Positions 49,501 to 62,513 of a DNA stretch of 64,000 nucleotides are shown piece by piece. The translations under genes were made by a program, and so were the position numbers. The notes under the pieces were generated by a model. The model was not told where the DNA came from. It worked only from the letters and a program-made list of their open reading frames with translations, and made no database searches. This stretch comes from Syngnathus acus. Its lineage: Eukaryota > Chordata > Actinopteri > Syngnathiformes > Syngnathidae. Positions within the stretch are counted from its first letter, which is position 1, and every line of letters begins with the position of its first letter. The stretch lies in contig NC_051100.1 in assembly GCF_901709675.1 (NCBI RefSeq), positions 2,108,001 to 2,172,000 of the forward strand, given 5' to 3'.

Positions 49501-52500
49501 AACAGCAGGGGCCCCAGAATTGAACCCTGTGGAACACCATACAACAGTGGGCCACTCAGAACAACCAAGGCTAACTTAAAATCTGCCAAATGAAAAACAC
49601 CACCAAATTGAAGGCCCTGGAGGGTTTTTCAGAATATTAATTACTTTATCAACATATGATGATCATCAAAAAACTGCGTGCTTGCGTCCACATGTGCAGG
49701 TGATCGTTAAAGTCTTGGATGTGGACGAGCCGCCGGAATTTTCACAGCCAATGTACACCTTCAAAGTGCCTGAAGAAAGACTGGTCAACAACATCGGCAT
49801 TGTCAGCGCCAGAGATCCGGACAAAGCTGGCAAGAGTATCCGGTAAGAATCTATTGTGGCACCGGCGGCAAATATGCAGCCATGGTTTTATGACACGATT
49901 GACAATATGGAGGAAAATATGGTGAAAGGGAGGAACGAATGTTGTCAGGAAAATGAGTTGCTACTCTGTGACTGCCCTCAAGGTACTCTATCTTGGACAA
50001 GGATTGTCCAATCGCTATCAATCCAATCACAGGGCAGATGTCCACCCTGAGGACTCTGGACCGCGAGCTGGAGGCCACACACATGTTCCAAGTTAAAGCC
50101 CAAGAGGAGCCAAGCGGTGCGTCATACACACACACATAAACACACCCTCTTTTGCACACATACACACTTTTATGAATTCAAAACAAAAGCTCCTCACAGG
50201 CAAATGGAAGCCATGTGTCGGATAACATGCACTCAGGGAGAGAGTTACAGAGGCCAAACTCGCAGTTTCTCTCGCATATGTTGGAAACGCAGCATGTAGT
50301 CAATCACCAAAGGAAAAAAAAACAAAAACCACATTAGACACCTTGCCAACGCACCTGGCCGAGCCTCAGTGCGAGCAGAAAATCACATTATGCCGTCTCT
50401 TTGTTCATCTGCATCCTCCCAAAGCAAAGTCTGTATTTTTAGACGGGCAGCCAACAGCATTCAAAGATCTATTTTCGTGGTTTGTCATCATGTTTAGGGC
50501 GCACAATGGTCCCCCGAGCCCCGCTCGACAAGGTCTCCGTTATAGTGAACCGCACGCAGCAAGGCACTAAAGATAGTCGCTACATTAAATGGAAGACATT
50601 AAAAGAGGTAACAAACAGTGAGGCTGCTTTAATGTGACAAATAAACAGCTTGCAAATAGAAACCCTTTTGTCCATTGGCCTTAATCATCTCAGCCAATGA
50701 CAACAACATCTGCAGAGAGCTTTGGGAGGAATAAAAGTGAAATTAAAGCCGTAATGAACAGGGCCGAAAAAGTTGGGAGGTGCACTGAGTGACGACTCAA
50801 AAGCCATTTCCTAATTTGCATTTTTTGTCTATTCTTATGTCCTTGTGACTATATTTGATATATTATAGTATTTGGAAGGTTATTGCAACAATTTGTAGGT
50901 CTATTCATGATAGAGAAATGAAAAAGGCTCCAGGTCTGAATTTGGCAAGGCCCTCAAAATTACAATTTAGTTTAAGTCAATAAAAGGAGACATCCTGAAA
51001 ACCAGTCAAGAATAATCAATGTCTGACTGAAGGCCATGCGACAAATCCAGATGGGATTATTTCATACAGAGCACAGTTGATTTCTTTCCAGCCAGCAGCC
51101 AAGTGAAAAGCAACGCCTGGAGCCAGCTCAGTGTTGGCGCTCAATGATTGCTGGTTGATTTCAGGTTTGGAGTCTTTTGTCAAAGTCAACATTGTCGTGG
51201 AGGATGTCAATGACAACGAGCCCGAACTGGATGTGGACGAGATCTTTGTGTGTGAGAATGACAACGCAAACACAGTAAGTTTCAATCATTCTAGAACTTG
51301 TACCACCATTAACTAAAGATGAAAAGCTGAACTTTATTTGAGCTTCATTGGAGGCATTTTAAATCATGCATTTTTTTTTAAATGAAGTTTTCCAGATTCT
51401 AAGTCAATGGATGTTTTGGGAGCATAATGATGAGCAGTGAGCAGGTTTTGGTTTTGAGTCATATGATGCAGTTGAGGGATATGCGGGATTCCCCGCGGAC
51501 TGGTCGCTAGTCAATCGTAGGGTACACATCAACGAAACAATCACTATTACCTCACAGTCTGTGTTACTTTTCTAACATGTAGTTCCAGCTAATATTTTTT
51601 AAATATCTGTCTGTTTCTCAACGATTGTTTTATTTAATTTAACATTTTTAATTGTGTTTTTGGTATTTTTATATCTTCTCGTAAAAATGTGAATATCTGA
51701 TAAAGATTTTGTATTGTAGACTTTTGTTTCTCACAATTTGCGCTTGTTTGTTTCCTCAGGTGATCGGAACTTTGAGGGCCACCGATAAGGACGACCAGCC
51801 GGCCTCGTTCACCTTCACTCTGGCTTCTCCCAGCTCCAACTTTTCCATCAGAGATTTTGGCAGTAAGTTGTCGGGTTTTTTTTTTTTGGTTTTTTTTGTC
51901 TCTTTCTTAATGATGACCTGGAAGTCATTCAGATGGCTACATTTTGTTTCTGGCACCCACTCAGGGGCTTTGAAGCTTGTCTGTGTGCTAAGTAATGTCT
52001 GGAGCTGGAGGCAGCAAATATTTTACAGATGTCCTCCTGTACAACAAATAAATGACACAGTCAGTTAAGAAAAGTGTTGGTACCAATTCAGATTTTTAAG
52101 GTGACATTTTACTAGAATCTGTCTCCACTGAGTCCAATTAGTACAAAATCAGGAGCGCATGTTCATCACAACAGGAAGCACGAAAATATTTATTTCGTTG
52201 TTGCCATTTTGGGGAGGTGGCCCATTTCCAAGAGTTGTACCAGGACAAACCCATCCTAGGGAATTTGCACAACAGCTACCAAATGTGAACCAGGTATAGT
52301 AGACAGATGGGTGTCGTTAAATCACAGTTGTAACTCAACATTGAATATTTGACATGAAACACGAGATTTTCACTGCAATGGGAAATGTCTGTCCAAAAAT
52401 GACAGTTGTTATGTGTCGTTAACCTCTTCATAGCGGAGGTATTGGATCTCTTTCAAATTTGAGATATTATAGACAGATGGGTGATTCTAAATTGCGAGGC

Positions 52501-55500
52501 ATGTTTTCATCACACGCGTTGAGTGTGGCAGAGATCAGGCTTTGCTGTTGACCATCAAACTGTAACGCGATTTGTGTAGAAATTATGTGTGAATGCGAAA
52601 GAGGTGAGGCTAAAGTGAAATGTTGTCGAATGAATTTAATTGACCTTGGGAGTAGTAGAAATTGCGAGAATGAGGAAAATGGTTTGAATTTGAATGGAAC
52701 TTGCTCTTTGAAATTTACACAATAATTTCAGAGCGGTAGCTGTCATGTCCAATATGAAATACAAAAATCCAAGCCTGAATGTTTCAAAAGTGAACTTCCC
52801 ACCATTTGGTTCAAACATGGATGTTCAGCTATTACTCAAAGTTCCTGGTTGCATCAGATGTCAGACTTTGGACACAGAACGTCTTGAGCCAAACTGATCG
52901 TATGCATAAAGAAAAAAATGGAAGAAAAAAACGAAGTAAGTGAATAGTGAAGGTGTGCACAGAGGAAAGCTGCAGGTCATCAAACGAGACACTCAGGTGA
53001 AGCGTCGCCTTTTAATCCGAGTCAAACCTGGAATAACACGCATCGTGCGAGAAAGATAAACAGGAAGGGGGGAGTGGCTTCATCCATTTCCTGTGCGCTG
53101 GTGCCCGAGGGAGGCCCGACATGCTGTAGCGATGACGGTGGGAAGACAGATGAGGATGATTTGGAGGAAAAAGATGAAAGGAAGCCGAGGGGGATGAGAA
53201 TTAAGGGAGATGGTTCACTGGATCCAGGATGACGAATCATAATGACAATGGCACTCAGCAGAGCCTCAATAGTCCGAAACATGTCCATTTTGACAAATAT
53301 CCTTTAACAAGGAGCTGAAATATGCTTCTTTTTTTTTCTTACTATCTTTATTTTTTTACTATTGTACTGTATTTTATTACCGTAGTGTAGTACCACTTTG
53401 TGCCACAACATGCCAGGCAGCACTGAGTTCACCTGGAATAAATGCTGTGTAATTGACAAGAAGAAGAAGAGGTTGCCTTATCCCCAGAAATATTTGCTGT
53501 TCTCACAGAGAAGTATTCTCTGTGTTGCTGCTTCATGTGTGTTGAAGTGGCTGATGTTTGAAGATTTATAAGAACCATAGCTTTGATGCTAATTTCATCA
53601 GCCCAGCCTATGGCGTTTTCCATAAAATGATGGCATTAAACGAGCAGACTTTCATTTAGACGAATTGATATAGTTCGGTTGAACATTTTGGTGTTTAAAA
53701 TCTACGTTTGACTCATTTGACATAATAAAGCTTTGGGAACACTGCAGTAGAAGGTGAAAGCGATAAAGTAAAGGAGAAGGAATGAGCGAAGGTCAGACAG
53801 AAAGTAAAATTGCTCGCCGACATTTGGTCATCAAACTTGCAGCGGTAGAAGCAGAGGAATAGGGAGGGAGTGAGAGAGAGAACCAGACAGATCATTTCAG
53901 AATCTGATTTTCACCATGTAAAATTTTGGGCAGCTGAATATTTTGGAAACATTGATGGTTAAATCGGTCATGAAATGTGAAAGGGGAAGGAAAATTTCTT
54001 CCATTTGCCCTTATTCTACAAAAATGTAAAAATTCTGGAAGTGGATAGATAAAGAGTGAGAGGGAACTAGACAAGGTCATGCAAAAGTAAAATTCCTCTC
54101 AGACATTTTAAAAAAAGAGACGTCGCAAAGGATGGATGGCTGGCAGGCTTTAAAAAGACACGAGGGAGGTGGCAACATGAGCGATGAGTGCATTTCACAA
54201 CATGTCATGTGTCGTCTGCTCGCACCACTTAACACTCGCTTTACACGCACAAGAGCCTCAAAGTGATGGTCCTGTCAAATATTCATGCATACAAGGCCGC
54301 TTTCACCACCTCGCCCTGGTCCGAGTTGCCACCTAACCTCCAACCACTCTCGTCACGTTCCCCCATGGCTCTGAAGTGACAGCCACCGGCGTCAACATGA
54401 ATTCCTCCACATTAGATGGCCAAGTAAACACAAAAGTGCGGCGAGTTGGGATAACGAGAGTCAACAAAGAGAGTGACAAGAAAGACTGCGAAGGGATGCG
54501 GGGCGATCCGGGGAGACTTTCCCGCCAAACAAAGACGAGCGAGGCGGGAAGGTGCAGGACAGGAGATGTTTAGATCTTTTATTGACATGCCCTTTGAGAC
54601 ACTACTTGTTTTTCATTGGACAGTAACAAGATAAAATAGAAGCTGTCTGGTGGGATGTATCGTGTTGTGAAGTGTGTCGTGAGTAGTGAGGGACGACTTG
54701 GGAGAGGTGCACAACACTGCATTACTGCAACTTTCATGATTTTGTGGATGGTTTGTGCTCACATTAGTCACAGAATCGGTCTGTGCTCAAGTTCTTAGCC
54801 TTGGTTTCGTTAGCTTTGGCTATGCCGATTGCCGTCTGTTTGAACAAAATTTATAGCAGCCTCAGGAAACCTGTGCAAATGTGGTTCGTGACTTAAGAGA
54901 ATATTGCCCGGAGTTTGAACGTCAACAACATTGCTTTAAAGTTTAGTTCTGTGCTCCTTTGAGATGGCCAGGCTCCCGTTTTCCTGCCATTGTCAACTCT
55001 GGAATTCCTCAAGCCAATAGAGAGAAAAAAAATCGCAGGCCTGAGCAGGAAGCTCTGACCGCTTGACAAAGGGGTTCATTGTTAGACGGAAGTTTTACGT
55101 TGGTTTCTTGGCTTGGTTGTTTTTGCTTTTATGTCTTTAAAAGGTTGCCCATTGACCAGGATGGGAAGTAACAAATACTTGTCGTCTATTTGTGTCCAGA
55201 CAACAGTGCGTACGTCCTGGTCAAACAGGGACCGTTCAACCTGGACGACCCCACAGATTACAGCGTGGACGTGAGCATCAGCGACGGAGGGCAACCCATC
55301 AAGTCCAGCGTCACCAAACTGGCCATTAAGGTCGGTATTTGTGTGTCACGTGGATCACGACGATTCCTTAAATTGACATGATGTGGTGTTTCGTAGGTGT
55401 GCCGCTGCGACGCCAGACGCATCCCAACTCAGTGCAAGGCCATGGCGCAGAAGATGGGCGTGAGCGTCCACGTCCTCATCGCTATTCTACTCTGCATACT

Positions 55501-58485
55501 CACCATCTTGGGTCAGTTCGAAATGGCCAATCCTGAAATTAGCGCTGAGTTCAACCCCTTTGGAATTCATGTCGTGTTCTCGCCCTTGCATTCCCGCGGA
55601 TAAGATTTCCCGTGGAAGAATTGTACCGCCTCCCGGTGTTGTCGGTTTAATGAATAATGGAGAGACAGATGCGGAAAACAATGCCCGCGGTTTCCAACTC
55701 GTTGCTATTCTCTTTGATACCTTACCCCCGCCCCTCCCTCTTGGCGTTCTGACTTATACTCATTCAAAACACTTGTCACTGCAGGGGGGGGATTACAAAT
55801 ATTGTGTTGTACTTGAGTACAGGTATCGACAGTTACTGTGTTTCCAGGAAACTGAACTGAACGGACATCTGAACTTGACACGTTAATTAAAAAGACAGTC
55901 CACCGTGGTTGTGTTGGATAGAGATCTTGGGGTAGAAAATTGGGAATGGAAAATTGTGGGAAAAAATGGGAAAGAATAGCAGAGTTAATGAGGAGTTTAT
56001 CAGCACGTTAGGTGCCGTCTGCTTATCAAACAGCGGCAAACATTAAGTGGGTGAACTATTAATACGCTCCGCTTGGTCTTTTTCGTCTGGAGCCCCACCG
56101 GGTCTCCTTCTCTTTATCAAATTCTCTCACCACAGGCCAGATTAACTATTTAACGCTGTTGTCGTTATCTGCCGTGCCCTGAAGCAATTTAGCGCCATCG
56201 CGTTAGCTCCCCACTCGCCACTAGTCGCATTTGACCCCCTTGACAAAAAAAAAAACTTCGAACATTTTCTCACTGGTTTGCACGTCTTTCTTCCCCTTTT
56301 TTTCCCTTCTTCTGAGTCGGCTATCTGTCAGGCTTAATAAAGTGCGGAGCATGTGTTGTAAAAGATTAATCTGTTGCTTTCCCAAGCATAGCGGAACGAG
56401 GCACGCTCGCCCAGCGCTAAAAGGCAAAGCGAATGTCGAACGTCCGGAGAGAGAGTAAGAAAGAGACGAGTTCATATCGGGACCCCGAAGCGTACGGCCT
56501 TAATCTAATGTCAGAAGCGTCCTTCACTTCTCCCCCTTTTTGTCCTTCACTCCCTGGCTTGCTTTGTCATTCACTTCATCCATTCTTTCTTTTGATGAAA
56601 ATGAAACGTCTTTTCTTGCCCATTTTTTTTATTCATTGATTCCTTTCTCCCTCTCTTGGTTTCTGCCCTTAGCACCGTGCCTCCTTCCATAACTTCTCAC
56701 GTTATGTCCTTCACTTTCCGTCTCTTCCCTTCCATCTTCTTTCCCACCTCTTCCTCATTGATATTCCCTCCATCCGTCTCGCCGTCCTTGCCGAGTCGTC
56801 GCTGTGTGTTTTTCGAGCTTCTCGCGCTGGAGGCAAACTTTGCAGACACCTAAAACCGTTCGGCAGCTCACTTTTCCGAGCTCACTCCCTCGTTAGCGCA
56901 CCGCCTTCTTTCCTCTTCCTTCTCGCTCGCTTCCTTCATGGCCCCATTCTCATTCCTGCCCTAATTTCCCCACATCTTCACAGAAAAGCCTTGCCTGACC
57001 GCTTTAATCTTGCCAGCTACAGTTTTCACGCACTCGTTAATCGCGTCTGTCTGTCAAACATCTAAAAATTGCCGGAACAACTTTTCCTCGTGTTCCAAGA
57101 ATGAAACAAGCGGTTTCTCCCTCCCCCGAAAAAACTGAAAAAGTCTGTCGTGTGTCTTGCAGTGATAGTCATCCTATTCGTGATGAAGAAGCGCTACCAC
57201 AAAGACTCCCTAGCCGGTATGAAGAATAGCGGCGAGATCCACGAGCAGCTTGTCACCTACGACGAGGAAGGCGGAGGCGAGATGGACACCAACGGGTATG
57301 TCAACATCAAAAATTGCGTGTCATGAAATAAAATTCATTATCGCAAATCATTTTTTGATGGTCTTAAAACGTGGACATATTCATGGCATACGGTAACCCA
57401 CGTAAAAGAATTACTTGAGATCAGAATAAACGACCAAAAAACATCAACACTCTTGACGACAGCTGCCAACTATGGTGCATTTAACAAAAATAAAATAAAA
57501 AAAGTATTACATTTCAGGATGAAATAATCACATTTAAGGTATTTTTATTGCTGTCAAACATGAAAACGGTAAATTTGCTTATTGCCACATTTTGCGAAAT
57601 TAGATGCCGCTTTTTTGCGCGTATCAATATTTATTTAAGCGACTTAGTCACGCGAGAGACACTTTGTACTTGAAGAAAAGCCACATGGCGTATTAATCCT
57701 CCTCCGTTTGCAATATTTATCCCCTCTGCCGCGTCCTATCATTTAGTGACCTAGTTTAGCTGAAAGGAATCATAAAAGTTTTATGTAATCTGAATCTAAT
57801 CTAATGAGAAGCTTATTAAAAGGCGCCCGCTTAATGCATTGCTCATGTTTAATGTTCAAATAGCATCACCGTCACGATCCTTATTAACCGATTATGTTCA
57901 GTTTATTTCTGTTTTTCCTAGGCTGTCACTGAGTGGCTTTTCAGTCACTTTTTTTTTTTTTTTTGACCAGGCCATGTACATTTTTAGGGGGAAAGGTACA
58001 ATGGAAAGAAACAACACAGCCGATACGAAACCTTGTTATTTCCCGTTAGACTCCCAAAATACTAAAATCTTCTTTTCTCCTTCAGCTACGACGTTTCTAT
58101 CCTGACATCAGCATTCCACGACGGCTCCCTCCTCCGCCACCCTGATTGCCTCCCCCACCCGTCTCTCTACGCTATGGTCCAGAAGTCCCAGCCCCACCAT
58201 CACCAGCACCAAATGCAACCCGCCTCCGCTTGCAAAGGCGACATGGCGGCCATGATCCAGGTGAAGAAACACGATGCGGACCACGACCGCGAAGGCTTCC
58301 CGTACGACACCCTGCACATCTACGGATACGAGGGCCCCGAATCCATAGCGGGGAGCCTCAGCTCGTTGGGAAGCTCCTCAAGCGGAGGCTCAGACTCGGA
58401 CTACGACTTCCTAAGCGACTGGGGCCCCAGGTTCAGGACCCTGGCTGAGCTGTACGGCGTGGAAGAGTCGGATTACTACCACTAG
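46587..58485 (+). CDS. cdh5: Vascular endothelial cadherin (cadherin 5)
   Basis: Fourteen coding exons: 46587-46823, 46938-47217, 47328-47450, 47567-47734, 48092-48270, 49323-49436, 49700-49842, 49983-50116, 51165-51274, 51760-51862, 55200-55330, 55397-55511, 57163-57295 and 58086-58485. All phases join, giving 789 residues (human CDH5 784). Residues 1 to about 26 form a signal peptide. RKKR (53-56) is a furin-type propeptide site, and the mature protein starts EWIWNSLY with the paired Trp2/Trp4 of VE/type II cadherins. Five EC repeats follow, with LDRE (116-119), DINDN (150-154, 259-263) and DVNDN (473-477) calcium motifs. The transmembrane helix is about 597-620. The cytoplasmic tail has EIHEQLVTYDEEGGGEMDT and a catenin-binding end (PYDTLHIYGYEG, then DWGPRF..LAELYG) that is nearly diagnostic. 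It forms homophilic adherens junctions between endothelial cells, linked to p120, beta-catenin and actin. Oddity: the second DINDN is followed by IASF instead of the usual xPxF. Confidence 0.96.
49484..49560 (-). mobile_element. LINE reverse-transcriptase fragment in a cdh5 intron
   Basis: On the minus strand the frame reads YGVPQGSILGPLLFSLYLL, the conserved GVPQGS..GPLLFSLY core of L2/Rex-like non-LTR reverse transcriptases. It lies between the sixth and seventh coding exons of cdh5 and is antisense to the gene. The open frame is only a few tens of codons, so it is a dead fragment. Confidence 0.7.
51491..51545 (+). repeat. Fragment of the common teleost repeat also seen at ~3.0 kb
   Basis: GCGGACTGGTCGCTAGTCAA followed by TCGTAGGGTACACATCAACG resembles the part of the family containing CTGGTCGCCAGCCAATCGCA. 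The copy at 2,988-3,116 begins inside the same block. Confidence 0.45.
51863..55199 (+). other. cdh5: Largest intron within the cdh5 coding region
   Basis: 3.3 kb between the EC5 exons. It has no coding exon, a T-run just after the donor and otherwise AT-rich, moderately complex sequence. The open frames lack recognisable motifs. No repeat family recognised with confidence. Confidence 0.6.
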
Positions 58486-59179
58486 TTGACCTTTTTACCA
58501 TCACACCACATGTATTTCCAGGTGGCAAAATTTCAGATCAGTAAACCGACCATTACATGCAACTTGACCACAGAGGCAGACTCAGGCATAGTTAACATGA
58601 CCTTGAAGAACTGACTCATTGACTTTGCTGTTGCTCTGATAAATGCGACTTTTTCTTTTGCTGGTAAAATGGATGCGGTGAAGAGTTAATTTTAGCTAGC
58701 AGGCTTTTTTACATTGCTGTGAAAAAACGAGTCCCGTAAACCTGTTGATGGAAGTTTGGTTTCCAGTCTGTCCTTTTAGAGTCTTAATTACTACGCCCTC
58801 AATTTATCCTCCTCACCCACTAGTTCCACTGGATTCATCTTCTGGCAACATCCAAAAACACAAGTTTTTGCTATAGTTTTAGTTCACGTCAGAGGTTTTC
58901 TGCCACCCGGAAGTAGCATGGCGTCTACTGTTTACAAACATTAGGAACAGGTCTTCGGTCTACAGCAACAGCCATAGAAACGGCGAGACAACAAGACACT
59001 TGAGCGGGAACTGACAACTTTGATAGCGTCACTTTTGTTTTAGGACATAGAGCTTGGAGAGACTTTACAAGCTTCATTCTTCTCATCCAATCAGATTGAA
59101 GGATGTCCCATGAGTGGGAGTGGCCGCATCAACACAAAAATTGCCATTTCCACAAGATAGTCATACAAACTACTTTTTG

Positions 59180-59221
59180 CTGAAATGAAGATCCTCAGCT
59201 CACTTCAACATAGTTCATTGG
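59180..59221 (+). repeat. 42-bp element inverted with respect to 44,658-44,698
   Basis: 39 of 42 aligned positions are identical to the reverse complement of the intron 1 copy, 14.5 kb away. It lies about 0.7 kb after the cdh5 stop codon. Confidence 0.55.
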
Positions 59222-59965
59222 GATCAAGATGCCAAAATGGTTGTAGCATACAATGAAGGATAGGTTCTCGCCGTCCCAAAAAAAGTGAAAATAGGTGAAT
59301 TTGCTCAACTTTGACATTCCAAGTAACTTCTACGTAACTATAAATGCAAAATTAAGAAGTTGACCTGGTGTTGATTAAGCAATTCTGCCAAAATAGATGA
59401 GCAAAACGAAAGATTTTAGGATTTATGTTTTAGCCTAAATAAAAGTCAAACTTATTTGGTTATTTTTTTTGCTCTCAGTAAAATTTAGCTAGTTTTCTTC
59501 AAGTCATTTGGTCAATTTTGAAACTGCAAGCGGAGAGAAAAATTTGTTGAAATCGAGTGAAGGGAAATAGTCCAGCACAATTACTGACACGGCTTTCCCG
59601 TGTTTTTTTGTTTTGTTTGACACTAGCCATCATCGCGCTCATTGTTTGGCGAGGAAAGCTCAACTCTCAAAGGCCTCCTTGCCGCGCACAACTCAGGAAG
59701 CGCACAGCAGCTCGGAGGTGCTTCAACTACTTTAACCTCTCATCCCTTCTGGCTACTGGCAGCTGGTGGAAGTACATCCATGGAAAATAAATAGACAACA
59801 GCTGAACGGGGTGGGAACAAAAGGCCAGCGGATTGATTCCGAAAAGTGTGAATTGGGAAAGTTTGAGGTTATAGATTAAGATGAGTAAATCCAATTTGTC
59901 CAAGTTTAACTGTAGTAAAAAGACACCAGGTCAAACGATTCACTCATTCTAGCCAATCATAAACA

Positions 59966-60224
59966 AAAGAAAGTCATTTCTAGAAAAGGCTCAATAGTGA
60001 CTTTATAGTAGGGCAACATTTTTGGAAGATCCTATGTTTGCCAAAGCAAAACGAGGCGTTATAACCCTTAATTATGAAATCATCTTTGACCTATACGAAG
60101 CTTGAAGAAAGTCATTTCTGGAAAACAAATGGGTGGAGGAGTGAATTTTTAAAGGAATAACAAGCACTATGATGCCAAGCTGCCATGCAAATAGGAAACT
60201 TGAAGAAAGTCATTTCTGGAAAAC
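59966..60224 (+). repeat. Three copies of a GAAAGTCATTTCT(G/A)GAAAA motif
   Basis: Identical 26-bp copies lie at 60,101-60,126 and 60,199-60,224 (98 bp apart); their core is GAAGAAAGTCATTTCTGGAA. A third, shorter copy with one change lies near 59,969-59,987. The intervening sequences are not obviously similar. Confidence 0.7.
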
Positions 60225-60312
60225 GCACTTATAGTCCAGTGCGACTTATATGTTTTTTTTGTTTTTTTTACTGTTGCGGCATACTCTAGAGCTTATAGTC
60301 AGAAAAATATGA
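60225..60312 (+). repeat. GCGACTTATAGTCC-type teleost repeat
   Basis: CACTTATAGTCCAGTGCGAC, a T-rich stretch and GAGCTTATAGTCAGAAAAAT follow each other, matching the ends and middle of a very common fish repeat (GCGACTTATAGTCCGAAAAA type). It abuts the second 26-bp repeat copy. Confidence 0.65.
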
Positions 60313-61002
60313 TATGTGAAAAGTAGTTGTCTTTAAGCCTTGATGCAGGTCTCCGCTCAAATGTGAAGAATGTATTTTTGTTTATTGCTGTTCTTGCTTG
60401 GAAGGCCGCCGTCACAATAGCTGGAAGTCACTTTTGTGTTTCCCGTCGGCATTCACGTGTGAACTTGGTCTTCCCCTGCAACCTCCCTCTAATCAGAGCT
60501 AAGCTAAACAGCGCTAAGCTAAATTTCCTGTCCATCTGGGGGAGGGGGTTCGAGGGAGGCGTTATCTGCCCGGCGGTCCAACACATTGTCCCAACTTCCT
60601 GTTCAGTGGGCATGATAAACTATCTTGGAGAGGAAAGCTGAGGGGTTGAAGGTTAAGGAACAAGACAAGAACAAAGAGGCCATTTACAAAGCTCTCAATC
60701 ACAACCGCACAATAATAAACTTCCAGCATCACAATATTTATCATTTCATAGCTATACTTCTAGTTAGACACAATACACCAATTTTACGGAATTTTCCGCT
60801 TCTCTATCATTCACCATCAAGAAACTAAACTGACAAAGAAGAAAAATGAATACCTTATTTCTTCAACTAATGGCCATCTCTCTAATAAAATGCCACAATA
60901 GCAATTACTACATATATTTTGGCACCATCTTGTGGCCTTCTGGTGCTGATGAGCACTAACGCGTTCGACCAAACAATATAATTAATATGAAGAGCTAAAA
61001 AT

Positions 61003-61260
61003 AGGAAATGGAAATTAGCATGGATGTTACAGCAAATCGAAACCTTCAAACACCTCGAGCAGCAACACATACAACCACAGAGAACTATGTAAACATTGTC
61101 TAAAATGTTCAACCAAATCGTATAATGTTATCTAATGAATGTCCACTAGTTTAATGCTAACATATATCATGCCAAATGCCATAGACGGGAAATGGAAAAT
61201 AGCATAGACGTTATGGCAATTCTAAACTTTGAAACAACTACGACTTGATATGGAGAAGCA
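61003..61260 (+). repeat. Diverged tandem pair, offset about 185 bp
   Basis: AGGAAATGGAAATTAGCATG at 61,003 is matched by GGGAAATGGAAAATAGCATA at 61,188. In both the following 60 bp keeps a GACGTTA/GATGTTA, TTTGAAAC-like and AGCAACA order. An old duplication. Confidence 0.45.
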
Positions 61261-62466
61261 ACAAATACGACAAAAATGGAGTGTTAAACACATTACAGGC
61301 GAACTGGAGACAATTTGGCCACTGACTACAGAGTAATGCATTCATTTTTTTTCTTTTGTCCACATCTCCCATTAGGACATTTATTTTTGTCAATCTTGAG
61401 TTTGCCGGACAATCTAAACTTTTGGTGCTCTCTCTCACTGAGAAAATGATTTTTTTGCCAATTTTAGCACAGAATAAGTCTAGACAGCCAAATTGGCCTG
61501 TCATTTTCTCTCGCTAGCACAGAACAAAATGTGCAAAGAAAAAAAAAGTCAACCTGAAAGAACAAATAAGTACTCCATATAATGAAATGTTTTTTCCCTT
61601 CATGTGTTATTGACCATTAAGTTGGTCTTTGCAGGTTGTCGAGGCAACACCTCAAAGCAGCAAAACTATGAACACTGAACTTATTTGTAAGCTTTTATTT
61701 TATCTATATTTTTTTGCTTTAAGGTAAAAAAATCAAGTGTCATTGTGATGGCTAAAAAAAATGTATATGTTTCGATTAATTAAGTCATTGTCTCAGGTTG
61801 GGACACAGAAATGGACTTGTGTGTGCGTGTGTTTGTGTTCTACTTTTAAAAATATCACTTATTTTCGGTATTTATCGCGTTATTGACACACTTTGACATG
61901 AAAAACATAGAAAAAAAATGTGCCTCTCCTCGTGGTCTTCTTATTTGCTATTTTAAAAATACTGTATTTCGTCGTCAATGCAATCACAATTTCACAGTAG
62001 GGCTGTAAAAAGGGTCACTCATTGGAAGCATGGAGACGACGTAGGATGAGTGCAAACATGTTCTCGATAAATTGAGATTTAGTTTGAATTTGTACCAAAA
62101 AAAAGTGCAACAACAGACCCTTAATTACATACGTTAATTTTTCCATCCAAATTATTTACAATGAGAACATTATTGACATTTACAATATTTTGTTTTTGAA
62201 TGTGTTGGTTCCCGTGCAATTTTGTACAACGTCGCACTAAATGCTCATGATGAGTTTAAGGTGATCATGTGACCTTCACAAATATTCGAAAAAATATATA
62301 TCCTGTATATTCTTTGCTGTGTAAATAGAGAATCTGTGTGCCTTCATTATTTCAAGAAAATGATACTGGATTTTTCTTTTGTTTTTTTCTATGATATTGT
62401 TTTTATGATGTGTGTAAAGTAAACAACTTTTTATTACCTGACATTTTTGTAAGTGTAGAATTAAAA

Positions 62467-62472
62467 AATAAA
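62467..62472 (+). terminator. cdh5: Polyadenylation signal, possibly cdh5
   Basis: AATAAA followed within 40 bp by a GT-rich stretch (TTTTCAGCTGGTGAGTGATG), a plausible cleavage context. A second AATAAA lies at 62,508. Linking it to cdh5 assumes a 4-kb 3' UTR. Confidence 0.35.
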
Positions 62473-62513
62473 GTTTGGAAATGTTTTCAGCTGGTGAGTG
62501 ATGTTTGAATAAA

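Larger units (their letters stand above)
58486..62472 (+). other. cdh5: cdh5 3' flank, probable long 3' UTR
   Basis: About 4 kb follows the stop codon before a clear AATAAA at 62,467. Earlier AATAAA-like sites (for example near 59,785) could end shorter transcripts, so the UTR length is uncertain. The stretch carries several short repeats (listed separately) and no recognised coding exon. Confidence 0.4.
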
